From NCBI RefSeq assembly GCF_003667705.1, contig NZ_CP033019.1, positions 310,001 through 374,000 on the forward strand: a DNA stretch of 64,000 nt, written 5' to 3'. The notes under the pieces are model-generated. The model did not search any database. It saw nothing but the letters and a program-made list of their open reading frames with translations, and was not told the DNA's origin. Shown here in pieces: positions 57,388 to 64,000 of this stretch. This DNA is from Janthinobacterium agaricidamnosum. Lineage in GTDB: Bacteria; Pseudomonadota; Gammaproteobacteria; Burkholderiales; Burkholderiaceae_D. The translations under genes and the position numbers were made by a program. Position 1 is the stretch's first letter. Every line of letters begins with the position of its first letter.

Positions 57388-60054
57388 ATGACAAAAACCC
57401 TCATCATCGCCGAGAAGCCTTCTGTCGCGAACGATATCGCGAAGACGCTTGGCGGCTTCACCAAGCACGATGAGTACTTTGAATCGGATGAATACGTCCT
57501 GTCGTCGGCGGTCGGCCACTTGCTGGAGATCGCCGTACCGGAAGAATTCGACGTGAAGCGCGGCAAATGGAGTTTCGCGCACTTGCCGATGATTCCACCG
57601 TATTTCGCGCTCAATCCCATCCCGAAGACGGAAGCGCGCCTCAAAGTATTAAACAAGCTGATCAAACGTAAAGACGTTTCCACCCTCATCAACGCATGCG
57701 ATGCGGGGCGCGAAGGCGAGCTGATTTTCCGCCTGATCGCGCAAAACGCCAAGGCCAAGCAACCGATCAAGCGCCTGTGGCTGCAGTCGATGACGCCGGG
57801 CGCCATCCGCGACGGTTTTGCGCACCTGCGCAGCGACGAAGAAATGCTGCCGCTGGCCGACGCGGCCCGCTGCCGTTCGGAAGCCGATTGGTTGATCGGC
57901 ATCAATGGCACGCGCGCCATGACGGCGTTTAATTCGAAAGAAGGCGGTTTTTACCTGACCACCGTGGGCCGCGTGCAAACGCCGACCCTGTCCATCGTCG
58001 TTGAACGCGAAGACAAAATCAAGAAATTCGTGCCGCGCGACTTCTGGGAAGTGCGCGCCGAATTCGTCTGCGCGGCCGGCATCTATGAAGGCCGCTGGCT
58101 CGACACGAAGTTCAAGAAGGACGAGAACGACCCCGAGAAGCGCGCCGAGCGCCTGTGGAGCAAGACGGCTGCCGACTCGATCGCCACCGCCTGCCGCGGC
58201 CGCCAAGGCATCGTCACGGAAGAATCGAAACCGACCACCTCGATGGCGCCGGGCCTGTTCGACCTGACCAGTCTGCAGCGCGAAGCGAACTCGCGTTTCG
58301 GCTTCTCCGCCAAGAACACGCTGGGCCTGGCACAGGCGCTGTATGAAAAGCACAAGGTCTTGACGTATCCGCGTACCGATTCGCGCCACCTGCCGGAAGA
58401 CTACATGCCGACCGTGCTGCAGGCGCTGGAAACGGTCAAGGAAAACAGCAACTACCACCAGTTCGCCAAGCAGATCATCGACAAGGGCTGGGTCAAGCCG
58501 AACAAGCGCATTTTCGACAACACGAAAATCTCGGATCACTTCGCGATCATCCCGACGACGATTGCGCCAAAGAATTTGTCCGAGCCGGAACAGAAGTTGT
58601 ACGACCTGGTCACGCGCCGCTTTATGGCCGTGTTCTTCCCGCCTGCGGAATTCCAGGTCACCACGCGCTATACGGAAGTGTCCGGCCATCAGTTCAAGAC
58701 TGAAGGCAAGGTCATGACCAATCCGGGCTGGCTGGCCATCTACGGCAAGGAAGCGTCGACGGACGCCGACAAGGAAAGCAATGGCAACGGCAACCTGGTG
58801 CCCGTCGCCAAGGGCGAGAAAGTGCAGACGGAAAGCGTCACCGCCAACGGGCTGGTGACGAAACCGCCAGCGCGTTTCACGGAAGCGACCTTGCTGTCGG
58901 CCATGGAAGGCGCCGGCAAGCTGATCGACGACGACGAGCTGCGCGACGCGATGGCCGGCAAGGGGCTTGGAACCCCGGCCACGCGCGCGGCCACCATCGA
59001 GGGCTTGCTGACGGAACGCTACCTGATCCGCGAAGGCCGCGAACTGATCCCGACGGCCAAGGCATCGCAGCTGATGACTTTGCTCAAAGGCCTGGGCGTC
59101 AATGAATTGACGGCGCCTGAGCTGACGGGCGAGTGGGAATACAAGCTGTCGCAGATGGAAAAAGGCAAGATTTCGCGCGAAGAATTCATGCGCGAAATCG
59201 CGCAGATGACGCAAATCATCGTCAAGCGCGCCAAGGAATACGACAACGACACGATTCCCGGCGACTACGCGACCCTGGAAACGCCGTGCCCGAATTGCGG
59301 CGGCGTGGTGAAGGAAAACTACCGTCGTTTCGCCTGCACCAAGTGCGAATTCTCGATGAGCAAGACGCCGGGTTCGCGCCAGTTCGAAATCGCCGAAGTG
59401 GAGCAATTGCTGAAGGACCGCACCATCGGCCCGCTGCAAGGCTTCCGCTCGAAGATGGGCCGTCCGTTCGCCGCCATCCTGCGCATCGTGCGTGATGAAG
59501 AGATCAAGAATTTCAAGCTGGAATTCGATTTCGGCCAGAACGACGAGAGCGAAGATGGCGAAGGCGTCGATTTCACGGGCCAGACGCCCGTGGGACCGTG
59601 CCCCAAGTGCAATGCCGGCGTGTACGAAATGGGCCTGGCCTATGTGTGCGAACACAGCGTGGCCAAGCCGAAGACGTGCGATTTCCGCAGCGGTCGCATC
59701 ATCTTGCAGCAGGAAATCTTGCCGGAACAAATGGCAAAACTGCTCAACGATGGCAAGACGGACTTGCTGCCGGGCTTCGTATCGCAGCGCACGCGCCGTC
59801 CGTTCAAGGCTTTCCTCGTGCGCGGCAAGGATGGCAAGGTGAGCTTCGAGTTTGAAGAGCGCAAGGCCAAGCCGGGTGCGAAGACAAAGGCTGCCGCTGC
59901 CGAGGTCGAAGGCGAAGAAGGCGCGGCGCCAGCGAAGAAAACGGCCGTCAGGAAAGCGGCAGCCGTCAAAAAGGCACCGGCCAAGAAGGCCACGGCCGTG
60001 AAAAAGCCGGCCGCCAAGAAGGCGCCGGCGAAGAAGGCGGCAACGGCCGAGTAA
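57388..60054 (+). CDS. topB: DNA topoisomerase III
   Basis: TopB is a type IA topoisomerase that decatenates DNA. The 888-residue protein has the TOPRIM motif TLIIAEKPSVANDIAK, NACDAGREGELIFRLI with acidic metal ligands, and the active-site Tyr327 in LTYPRTDSRHLPEDY. Two C-terminal zinc-finger-like regions follow (CPNCGGVVKENYRRFACTKC; CPKCNAGVYEMG...CEHSVAKPKTC). The last 50 or so residues form a Lys/Ala-rich tail of KKAPAKKA-type repeats, probably a non-specific DNA-binding extension. A terminator follows. Confidence 0.95.
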   Translation: MTKTLIIAEKPSVANDIAKTLGGFTKHDEYFESDEYVLSSAVGHLLEIAVPEEFDVKRGKWSFAHLPMIPPYFALNPIPKTEARLKVLNKLIKRKDVSTLINACDAGREGELIFRLIAQNAKAKQPIKRLWLQSMTPGAIRDGFAHLRSDEEMLPLADAARCRSEADWLIGINGTRAMTAFNSKEGGFYLTTVGRVQTPTLSIVVEREDKIKKFVPRDFWEVRAEFVCAAGIYEGRWLDTKFKKDENDPEKRAERLWSKTAADSIATACRGRQGIVTEESKPTTSMAPGLFDLTSLQREANSRFGFSAKNTLGLAQALYEKHKVLTYPRTDSRHLPEDYMPTVLQALETVKENSNYHQFAKQIIDKGWVKPNKRIFDNTKISDHFAIIPTTIAPKNLSEPEQKLYDLVTRRFMAVFFPPAEFQVTTRYTEVSGHQFKTEGKVMTNPGWLAIYGKEASTDADKESNGNGNLVPVAKGEKVQTESVTANGLVTKPPARFTEATLLSAMEGAGKLIDDDELRDAMAGKGLGTPATRAATIEGLLTERYLIREGRELIPTAKASQLMTLLKGLGVNELTAPELTGEWEYKLSQMEKGKISREEFMREIAQMTQIIVKRAKEYDNDTIPGDYATLETPCPNCGGVVKENYRRFACTKCEFSMSKTPGSRQFEIAEVEQLLKDRTIGPLQGFRSKMGRPFAAILRIVRDEEIKNFKLEFDFGQNDESEDGEGVDFTGQTPVGPCPKCNAGVYEMGLAYVCEHSVAKPKTCDFRSGRIILQQEILPEQMAKLLNDGKTDLLPGFVSQRTRRPFKAFLVRGKDGKVSFEFEERKAKPGAKTKAAAAEVEGEEGAAPAKKTAVRKAAAVKKAPAKKATAVKKPAAKKAPAKKAATAE

Positions 60055-60073
60055 TCGGACGCCAGCCAGACAA

Positions 60074-60100
60074 AAGCCAGGGATTTCCCTGGCTTTTTTT
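60074..60100 (+). terminator. Intrinsic terminator after topB
   Basis: AAGCCAGGGA pairs with TCCCTGGCTT around a 2-base loop, then seven T. The left flank carries A residues, so it may also act on the minus-strand gene ending at 60117. Confidence 0.9.
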
Positions 60101-60116
60101 ATGTCCCGAGGCTGGC

Positions 60117-60839
60117 TTAGTCCAGGTAGTCGGAGTACTCGCGCTGCGCGTAATTCTGCAGATTCGCCCACGGCTGCGCCTTGCTGACGGTTGGCTGCAG
60201 CTTGACGTCGACCCGGCGATAGAAGGTATTCGCGCGGTCGCCGCTTTCGATGATCAGGGGAATCTGCTTTTGTTCATCCCACAGGATGCGCTGGAACACG
60301 CCGTTCTTTTCCACTTCGCGCCAGCGCGCCCCCGTCACGTTCGATGCCTGTTTCGACAGGGGCATGGCGGCCACCAGTTTCGGGTCCAGCAGATAAAAAC
60401 TGTTTTCCCAGGAGCCGTCGAAATTGACGTTTTCGTATTCGGCCTTGGGAATCGAGACGACGATCTTGTCGTGCGCATCGATGTATTCGACGCGCACGGT
60501 GTTCTTTTCCAGCATCACGTGGCGCGGGATGAGCACGGGATTGAAGTGCTTGTGTTCATGCTGCGTAGCTTTCAGTGCCACTTTGGTGTTGTTGCCATGC
60601 TTGTGGCCCGCATGCGCGTCCGTCGACGGCGCCAGCACGCGCTCGACCCACACGTGGCCGGGGCGGCGCAGCATCTTTTCTTCGTAGCGGCTTTCGCGCG
60701 TCACGCCTTCCGGCGTCAGGACGCGGCTGTAATAGGTGATGCCCAGGTCCAGGTCGGCAGGAGCAGCAGCGGTGGGGGCGGCTTGGGCGCTGGCGGCAAA
60801 GCCGGCGGCGAGGAGGATGGCGATCAGGGACGATTTCAT
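60117..60839 (-). CDS. Histidine-rich exported protein of unknown function
   Basis: The 240-residue protein has a signal peptide (SSLIAILLAAGFAASAQAA, cleaved near residue 21). A histidine-rich segment at about residues 75-105 (STDAHAGHKHGN, then ATQHEHKHF) suggests metal binding. The rest is rich in beta-strand and aromatic residues, with no family I can name. It is the last gene of the alkaline phosphatase cluster, 74 bp downstream, so a role in phosphatase metal supply or phosphate acquisition is possible but unproven. The start at 60839 fits the signal peptide. Confidence 0.75.
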   Translation of the reverse strand: MKSSLIAILLAAGFAASAQAAPTAAAPADLDLGITYYSRVLTPEGVTRESRYEEKMLRRPGHVWVERVLAPSTDAHAGHKHGNNTKVALKATQHEHKHFNPVLIPRHVMLEKNTVRVEYIDAHDKIVVSIPKAEYENVNFDGSWENSFYLLDPKLVAAMPLSKQASNVTGARWREVEKNGVFQRILWDEQKQIPLIIESGDRANTFYRRVDVKLQPTVSKAQPWANLQNYAQREYSDYLD

Positions 60840-60913
60840 GGTGGTGCCTTTACGTGCAGAGGGGCGGAGGGCATACGCCATCCGCCCCGGTGGGGTTGCC
60901 GTGTTGATGTGGA

Positions 60914-62323
60914 TCAGAAGCCGAAGGCCGCCTTCAGCAAGTCAAACACCTTGGTGTTGTCCAGGGTGCCCTTGAAGGTCTTCGCGCCGGCGCCCGTGGC
61001 CAGCAGCTTGACGTCGCCGCCGCCATGGGTTTCGCTGGCCAGACGCACGCCTGTTTCTTGCAGGTAGTTGTCTTTCAGCGCCGTGGCGCTGTCGACGTTG
61101 CTGCGCAGGTCAGGGCGGTTCGGGCCATTGCCGAATACCAAAGTGGTGTAGGTGTTGCCATCGGCATCCTTGCTTGGCTGGTTATCCTTGTAGCCGCGGT
61201 TGATGTCGAGGATATTGTTGCCGCGCTTGCCGTAGCCGTTGAAGGCCAGCGTGTGGTCATGGTCGGCCGTGACGACGATCAGGGTATTGGCCAGGGTCGG
61301 GTCGGTTTCCTTGATCTTGGCGATGGCCGCCTTGATGGCGTCGTCGAAGGCGATGGTGTCCGTCAGCGCGCGCTTGGCATTGATGCCGTGCAAGGCGTGG
61401 TCGATGCGGCCGCCTTCGACCATCAGGAAGTAGCCGTTCGTGTTTTTCGACAGCAAGTCGATGGCTTTGAGCGTCATTTCCGACAGGCTAGGCTGGGTCG
61501 CGCCTTCGCCCAGCGGCGGCGTGGCCGTGCGGTCCAGTTCATATTCGAGGTGGCTGCGGGTGCTGTACAGGCCGATGAATTTCTTGCCGCTCGGCGCTGC
61601 CGCCATTTCCGTCTTGTTGGCGGCCACGGTGTAGCCCTTGGCGGCAAATTCCGTCAGCAGGTTGCGGCCATCGGCGCGGCCATATTTGTTGCTGGCCGAC
61701 CAAGGCGTGAAATGGTTGCGACCGCCACCCATCAGCACGTCGACGCCATCGCCGAGGGCTGCGTTGTAGCCGGCGCCGCCGGGTGTCGCTTGCGCGGCGA
61801 TCGCGTATTGCGCATTGCGGTTGCAGATGTGCGAGAACGTCGTCGCCGGCGTGGCGTGCGTCAGTTCCGTGGTGGTGATGGCGCCCACGGCCTTGCCCTT
61901 GGCTTTCGCCAGTTCCAGGATGGTCGGCACGCTCTTGCCGCCGGCCGGGCAATTGTCCACGCCCAGGTTGCCGTTGGCGTCGCGGCCGGGTTCCTTGGCG
62001 ATCGTGTCTTGCGCCATCGAGATGACTTCATTGTTCATCTTGACGCCGGTCATGTAGGCGGCCATCGATGGCGCGCTGTCCGTCGTTTGCGCATCGTTCG
62101 AGAACGTCTTGATGCGCGCCGTACGTTCCAGCGTATCCATCGTCAGGCTGCCGTCTTCGCCGTATTTGTAGATGCGCGACGCCGTCACGACGGACGGGCC
62201 CATGCCGTCGCCGAGGAAGAAGATGACGTTCTTCGCGTCGGCGGCGTAGGCGCTGGCGACGCTGGCGGCCACGAGCGTGGTCAGCAAGGAGAGTTTCAGG
62301 GCGGGTTTCAATGCGAGTTTCAT
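60914..62323 (-). CDS. Alkaline phosphatase (PhoA family), periplasmic
   Basis: This 469-residue exported enzyme should release phosphate from organic monoesters. It has a signal peptide (LSLLTTLVAASVASAYAA), a metal-binding NVIFFLGDGMGPS near residue 35, the nucleophile Ser83 in TDSAPSMAAYMTG, GRIDHALHG near 310 and VTADHDHTLAFNG near 350. These blocks are those of the bacterial PhoA family. It is 29 bp downstream of a paralogue with which it shares a 66-base and a 47-base identical block. The ATG at 62323 is preferred to an upstream TTG. Confidence 0.93.
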   Translation of the reverse strand: MKLALKPALKLSLLTTLVAASVASAYAADAKNVIFFLGDGMGPSVVTASRIYKYGEDGSLTMDTLERTARIKTFSNDAQTTDSAPSMAAYMTGVKMNNEVISMAQDTIAKEPGRDANGNLGVDNCPAGGKSVPTILELAKAKGKAVGAITTTELTHATPATTFSHICNRNAQYAIAAQATPGGAGYNAALGDGVDVLMGGGRNHFTPWSASNKYGRADGRNLLTEFAAKGYTVAANKTEMAAAPSGKKFIGLYSTRSHLEYELDRTATPPLGEGATQPSLSEMTLKAIDLLSKNTNGYFLMVEGGRIDHALHGINAKRALTDTIAFDDAIKAAIAKIKETDPTLANTLIVVTADHDHTLAFNGYGKRGNNILDINRGYKDNQPSKDADGNTYTTLVFGNGPNRPDLRSNVDSATALKDNYLQETGVRLASETHGGGDVKLLATGAGAKTFKGTLDNTKVFDLLKAAFGF

Positions 62324-62352
62324 GTGCTTGTCCAATTCTTGTCTCTTGGGGA

Positions 62353-63804
62353 TTACAGACCGCCGGCGGTCTTGACCAGGCCGAATACTTTGGTGTTGTC
62401 GATGGTGCCCAGGAAGGTTTCCGAACCCTTGCCGATGGCGCCCAGGAAGACGTCGGTGCCGCCGTGGGTCTCGTTGCCTGCCGCCGTGCGGATCACCGCT
62501 TCCTGGTGGTAGGAATTGGCGCTGGTGACGGTTTCATCGAGGCTGGCCATGGCGGCGCGGCTAGATTGTGTGCGGTTTTCGCCATTGCCGAAGCCGATGA
62601 TCGAATACGGTGCGCCGTCCAGGTCTTTCTCGACCGCGCCGGTGACGTAGTTCTTCACCACGCCCAGCACGCCAGGGTTGCCGGCAGCCGTCTTGCCCGT
62701 GCGCTTGGCGTAGCCGTTCAGCACCAGGGTATGGTCATGGTCGGCCGTGACGACGATCAGGGTATTGGCCAGGGTCGGATCGGTGAGCTTGGCTTTTTCG
62801 ATGGCGGCCTTGATGGCGTTGTCGAACGCGACCGTGTCTTGCAGCGCTTTCTTGGCCGTCGTTTCGTGCAGCGCATGGTCGATGCGGCCGCCTTCGACCA
62901 TCAGGAAGTAACCCTTCTTGTTCTTGGCCAGCACGTCCATGGCCTTGGTGGTCATTTCCGCCAAGCTAGGCTCCTTGGCCGCATCGCGGTCCAGGTCGTA
63001 GCTCATGTGGCTGGAAGTGAACACGCCGAACAAACGGTCGGTCTTGGCCGGATCGACGGCCTTGAAGTCGGTGGCGTTATTGGCGACCGTATAGCTCTTC
63101 GCTTTCAGTTCGGCCACCAGGTCGCGGTCGTCGGAACGCTTGCCGCCGCTCTTGAATGGCGTAAAGAATTGCGCGCCCCCACCGAGGACCACTTCCAGGC
63201 CGGTGGTGCCCAGGGCGCTGTTGTAGCCCGTGCCGCCTGGCACCAGGGCCGCGGCGATATCGTTTTCCAGGTCGCGGTGGCAGATGTGCGCGTAGGTCGC
63301 GGCCGGCGTGGCGTGCGTCACGCGCGCCGTGCTGACGACGCCGGCGGCAAAGCCCTTGGCCTTGGCCAGTTCCAGCAAGGTGGTGGCGGGCGTGCCGTTG
63401 CCGGTGCCGCATTTGTTGACCAGCTTGTTGCCGTTCGCATCCGTGCCCGGATCGATGGCGACCGTGTTGGCCGACATCGAGATGACTTCATTGTTCATCT
63501 TGACGCCGGTCATGTAGGCGGCCATCGATGGCGCGCTGTCGGTCACTTGCGCGTCGTTCGAGAACGTCTTGACGAAGGCCGTTTCCGGCAGGGTGTCCAT
63601 GGTCAGCGAACCGTCTTCGCCCACCGAATAGATGCGCGCGGCCGTCATGGTGGTCAGGCCCATGCCATCGCCGAGGAAGAAGATGACGTTTTTCGGCGGC
63701 GCTTCAGCCACTACCTCTTCTTTTTTTGCATCGCTGCCGCAGGCGGCCAGCATCAGGGTGATGGCGACGCTGCAGCCAGCGACGGAAATTTTTCTGCGTG
63801 TCAT
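62353..63804 (-). CDS. Alkaline phosphatase (PhoA family), lipoprotein
   Basis: This 483-residue paralogue of the next gene has a lipoprotein signal (lipobox LAAC, ITLMLAACGSD), so it is probably membrane-anchored and not soluble. It shows NVIFFLGDGMGLT, the nucleophile Ser90 in TDSAPSMAAYMTG, GRIDHALHE and VTADHDHTLVLNG. The start at 63804 (MTRRKISVAG) has GGAT seven bases upstream; the ATG at 63813 is nearly as good. PhoB-box-like repeats lie about 50 bp upstream. It heads a three-gene cluster. Confidence 0.92.
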   Translation of the reverse strand: MTRRKISVAGCSVAITLMLAACGSDAKKEEVVAEAPPKNVIFFLGDGMGLTTMTAARIYSVGEDGSLTMDTLPETAFVKTFSNDAQVTDSAPSMAAYMTGVKMNNEVISMSANTVAIDPGTDANGNKLVNKCGTGNGTPATTLLELAKAKGFAAGVVSTARVTHATPAATYAHICHRDLENDIAAALVPGGTGYNSALGTTGLEVVLGGGAQFFTPFKSGGKRSDDRDLVAELKAKSYTVANNATDFKAVDPAKTDRLFGVFTSSHMSYDLDRDAAKEPSLAEMTTKAMDVLAKNKKGYFLMVEGGRIDHALHETTAKKALQDTVAFDNAIKAAIEKAKLTDPTLANTLIVVTADHDHTLVLNGYAKRTGKTAAGNPGVLGVVKNYVTGAVEKDLDGAPYSIIGFGNGENRTQSSRAAMASLDETVTSANSYHQEAVIRTAAGNETHGGTDVFLGAIGKGSETFLGTIDNTKVFGLVKTAGGL

Positions 63805-63853
63805 GTGGTTCATCCGGCTAGGTTTGAAAGAGCTAGCAAGATAGCAATCCAAT

Positions 63854-63889
63854 GTGACACCCTCATGACGCTGTGACATGTTTTGTGAC
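63854..63889 (-). promoter_or_regulatory. PhoB-box-like repeat array upstream of the phosphatase cluster
   Basis: On the minus strand four GTCAC/GTCAT half-sites occur in direct orientation with spacings of 12, 8 and 11 bases. The best pair, GCGTCAT-N4-GTGTCAC (63854-63871), follows the 7-4-7 Pho-box layout (consensus CTGTCAT repeated) with two mismatches in each half. It is about 50 bp before the phosphatase start codon. Confidence 0.5.
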
Positions 63890-63892
63890 GGC

Positions 63893-63916
63893 GCCACACC
63901 GCCGCAGCGGTGTGGC
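63893..63916. repeat. 10-bp hairpin upstream of the phosphatase cluster
   Basis: GCCACACCGC (63893-63902) pairs perfectly with GCGGTGTGGC (63907-63916) around loop CGCA. On the minus strand it directly precedes the PhoB-like repeats. It lacks a good T run in either direction, so a terminator role for a gene beyond the window edge is uncertain. Confidence 0.5.
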
Positions 63917-64000
63917 TTTCGCGTACGTCTACGCCGGAAAAATACACCGTCGCATGCCCGACATCGGTATATTGCATCGAAATAAGCAACAAACTATTGC

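Noticed and set aside
57649..60171. 840-codon minus-strand open frame opposite topB
   Set aside because: Antisense shadow of topB, crossing its terminator; composition typical of a non-coding frame.

Overview
The window is a 64 kb piece of bacterial chromosome with high G+C and about 57 supportable protein genes, and little accessory DNA. The gene content and order point to a betaproteobacterium, most likely Oxalobacteraceae (Janthinobacterium, Duganella or Massilia group). The main pointers are a ferrooxidans-type gshA next to gshB and a partial PTS (EIIA-HPr-EI), metX-metW, gatCAB beside mreBCD-mrdA-rodA-rlpA, birA-coaX-SPOR, dsbA-SPOR-argS, rsmB-DUF4390-ntrY-ntrX, a DUF3567 gene, and def-fmt next to dprA-smg-topB. 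The genus assignment is inference from gene content. I saw no rRNA or tRNA gene, CRISPR array, prophage or complete insertion sequence.

Layout. 0.1-5.1 kb: glutathione synthesis (gshA, gshB) and a regulatory-type PTS (EIIA, ptsH, ptsI). 5.2-10.1 kb: metX-metW, an AmpG-like permease, an M48 metalloprotease and an RluA-type pseudouridine synthase. 10.2-16.8 kb: xth, pyrE, a GNAT protein, a TauE/SafE exporter divergent from a LysR regulator, an alpha/beta hydrolase, small membrane or secreted proteins and a Gfo/Idh/MocA oxidoreductase. 16.9-18.8 kb: a MITE-like repeat, then a blaI-like repressor gene and an M56 peptidase fused to a TonB C-terminal domain, preceded by two matching operator-like palindromes. 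18.9-22.3 kb: gatC-gatA-gatB. 22.6-29.5 kb: the rod-shape (elongasome) genes mreB, mreC, mreD, mrdA, rodA, rlpA. 29.7-35.8 kb, minus strand: a SPOR protein, coaX, birA, an SDR, dsbA, an FtsN-like SPOR protein and argS.

36.2-44.5 kb, plus strand: rsmB, a DUF4390 protein, an NtrY-like kinase, an NtrX-like regulator that lacks the AAA+ domain, a degenerate CobW-like mini-protein, a DUF3567 protein, a class II amidotransferase and a degenerate EAL-HDOD protein. 44.6-48.9 kb, minus strand: an SPW-repeat membrane protein and full-length metH. 49-52 kb: an A+T-rich segment followed by a large TIG-repeat lipoprotein carrying a metzincin-like zinc site. 52.2-57.1 kb: a tautomerase, a second LysR regulator, fmt, def, dprA and smg. 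57.4-60.1 kb: topB. 60.1-63.8 kb, minus strand: two tandem alkaline phosphatases and a histidine-rich secreted protein, with PhoB-box-like repeats upstream.

Three REP-type repeat pairs (GTAG head plus a GTCGGATTA...TAATCCGAC palindrome) each fill a gap between two convergent genes. The items most worth following up are the M56-TonB/BlaI pair with its twin operators, the TIG-metzincin lipoprotein, the CobW-like remnant, the AAA+-less NtrX, the tandem phosphatases and the MITE-like element. None of these, on sequence alone, amounts to a clearly new multi-gene system.
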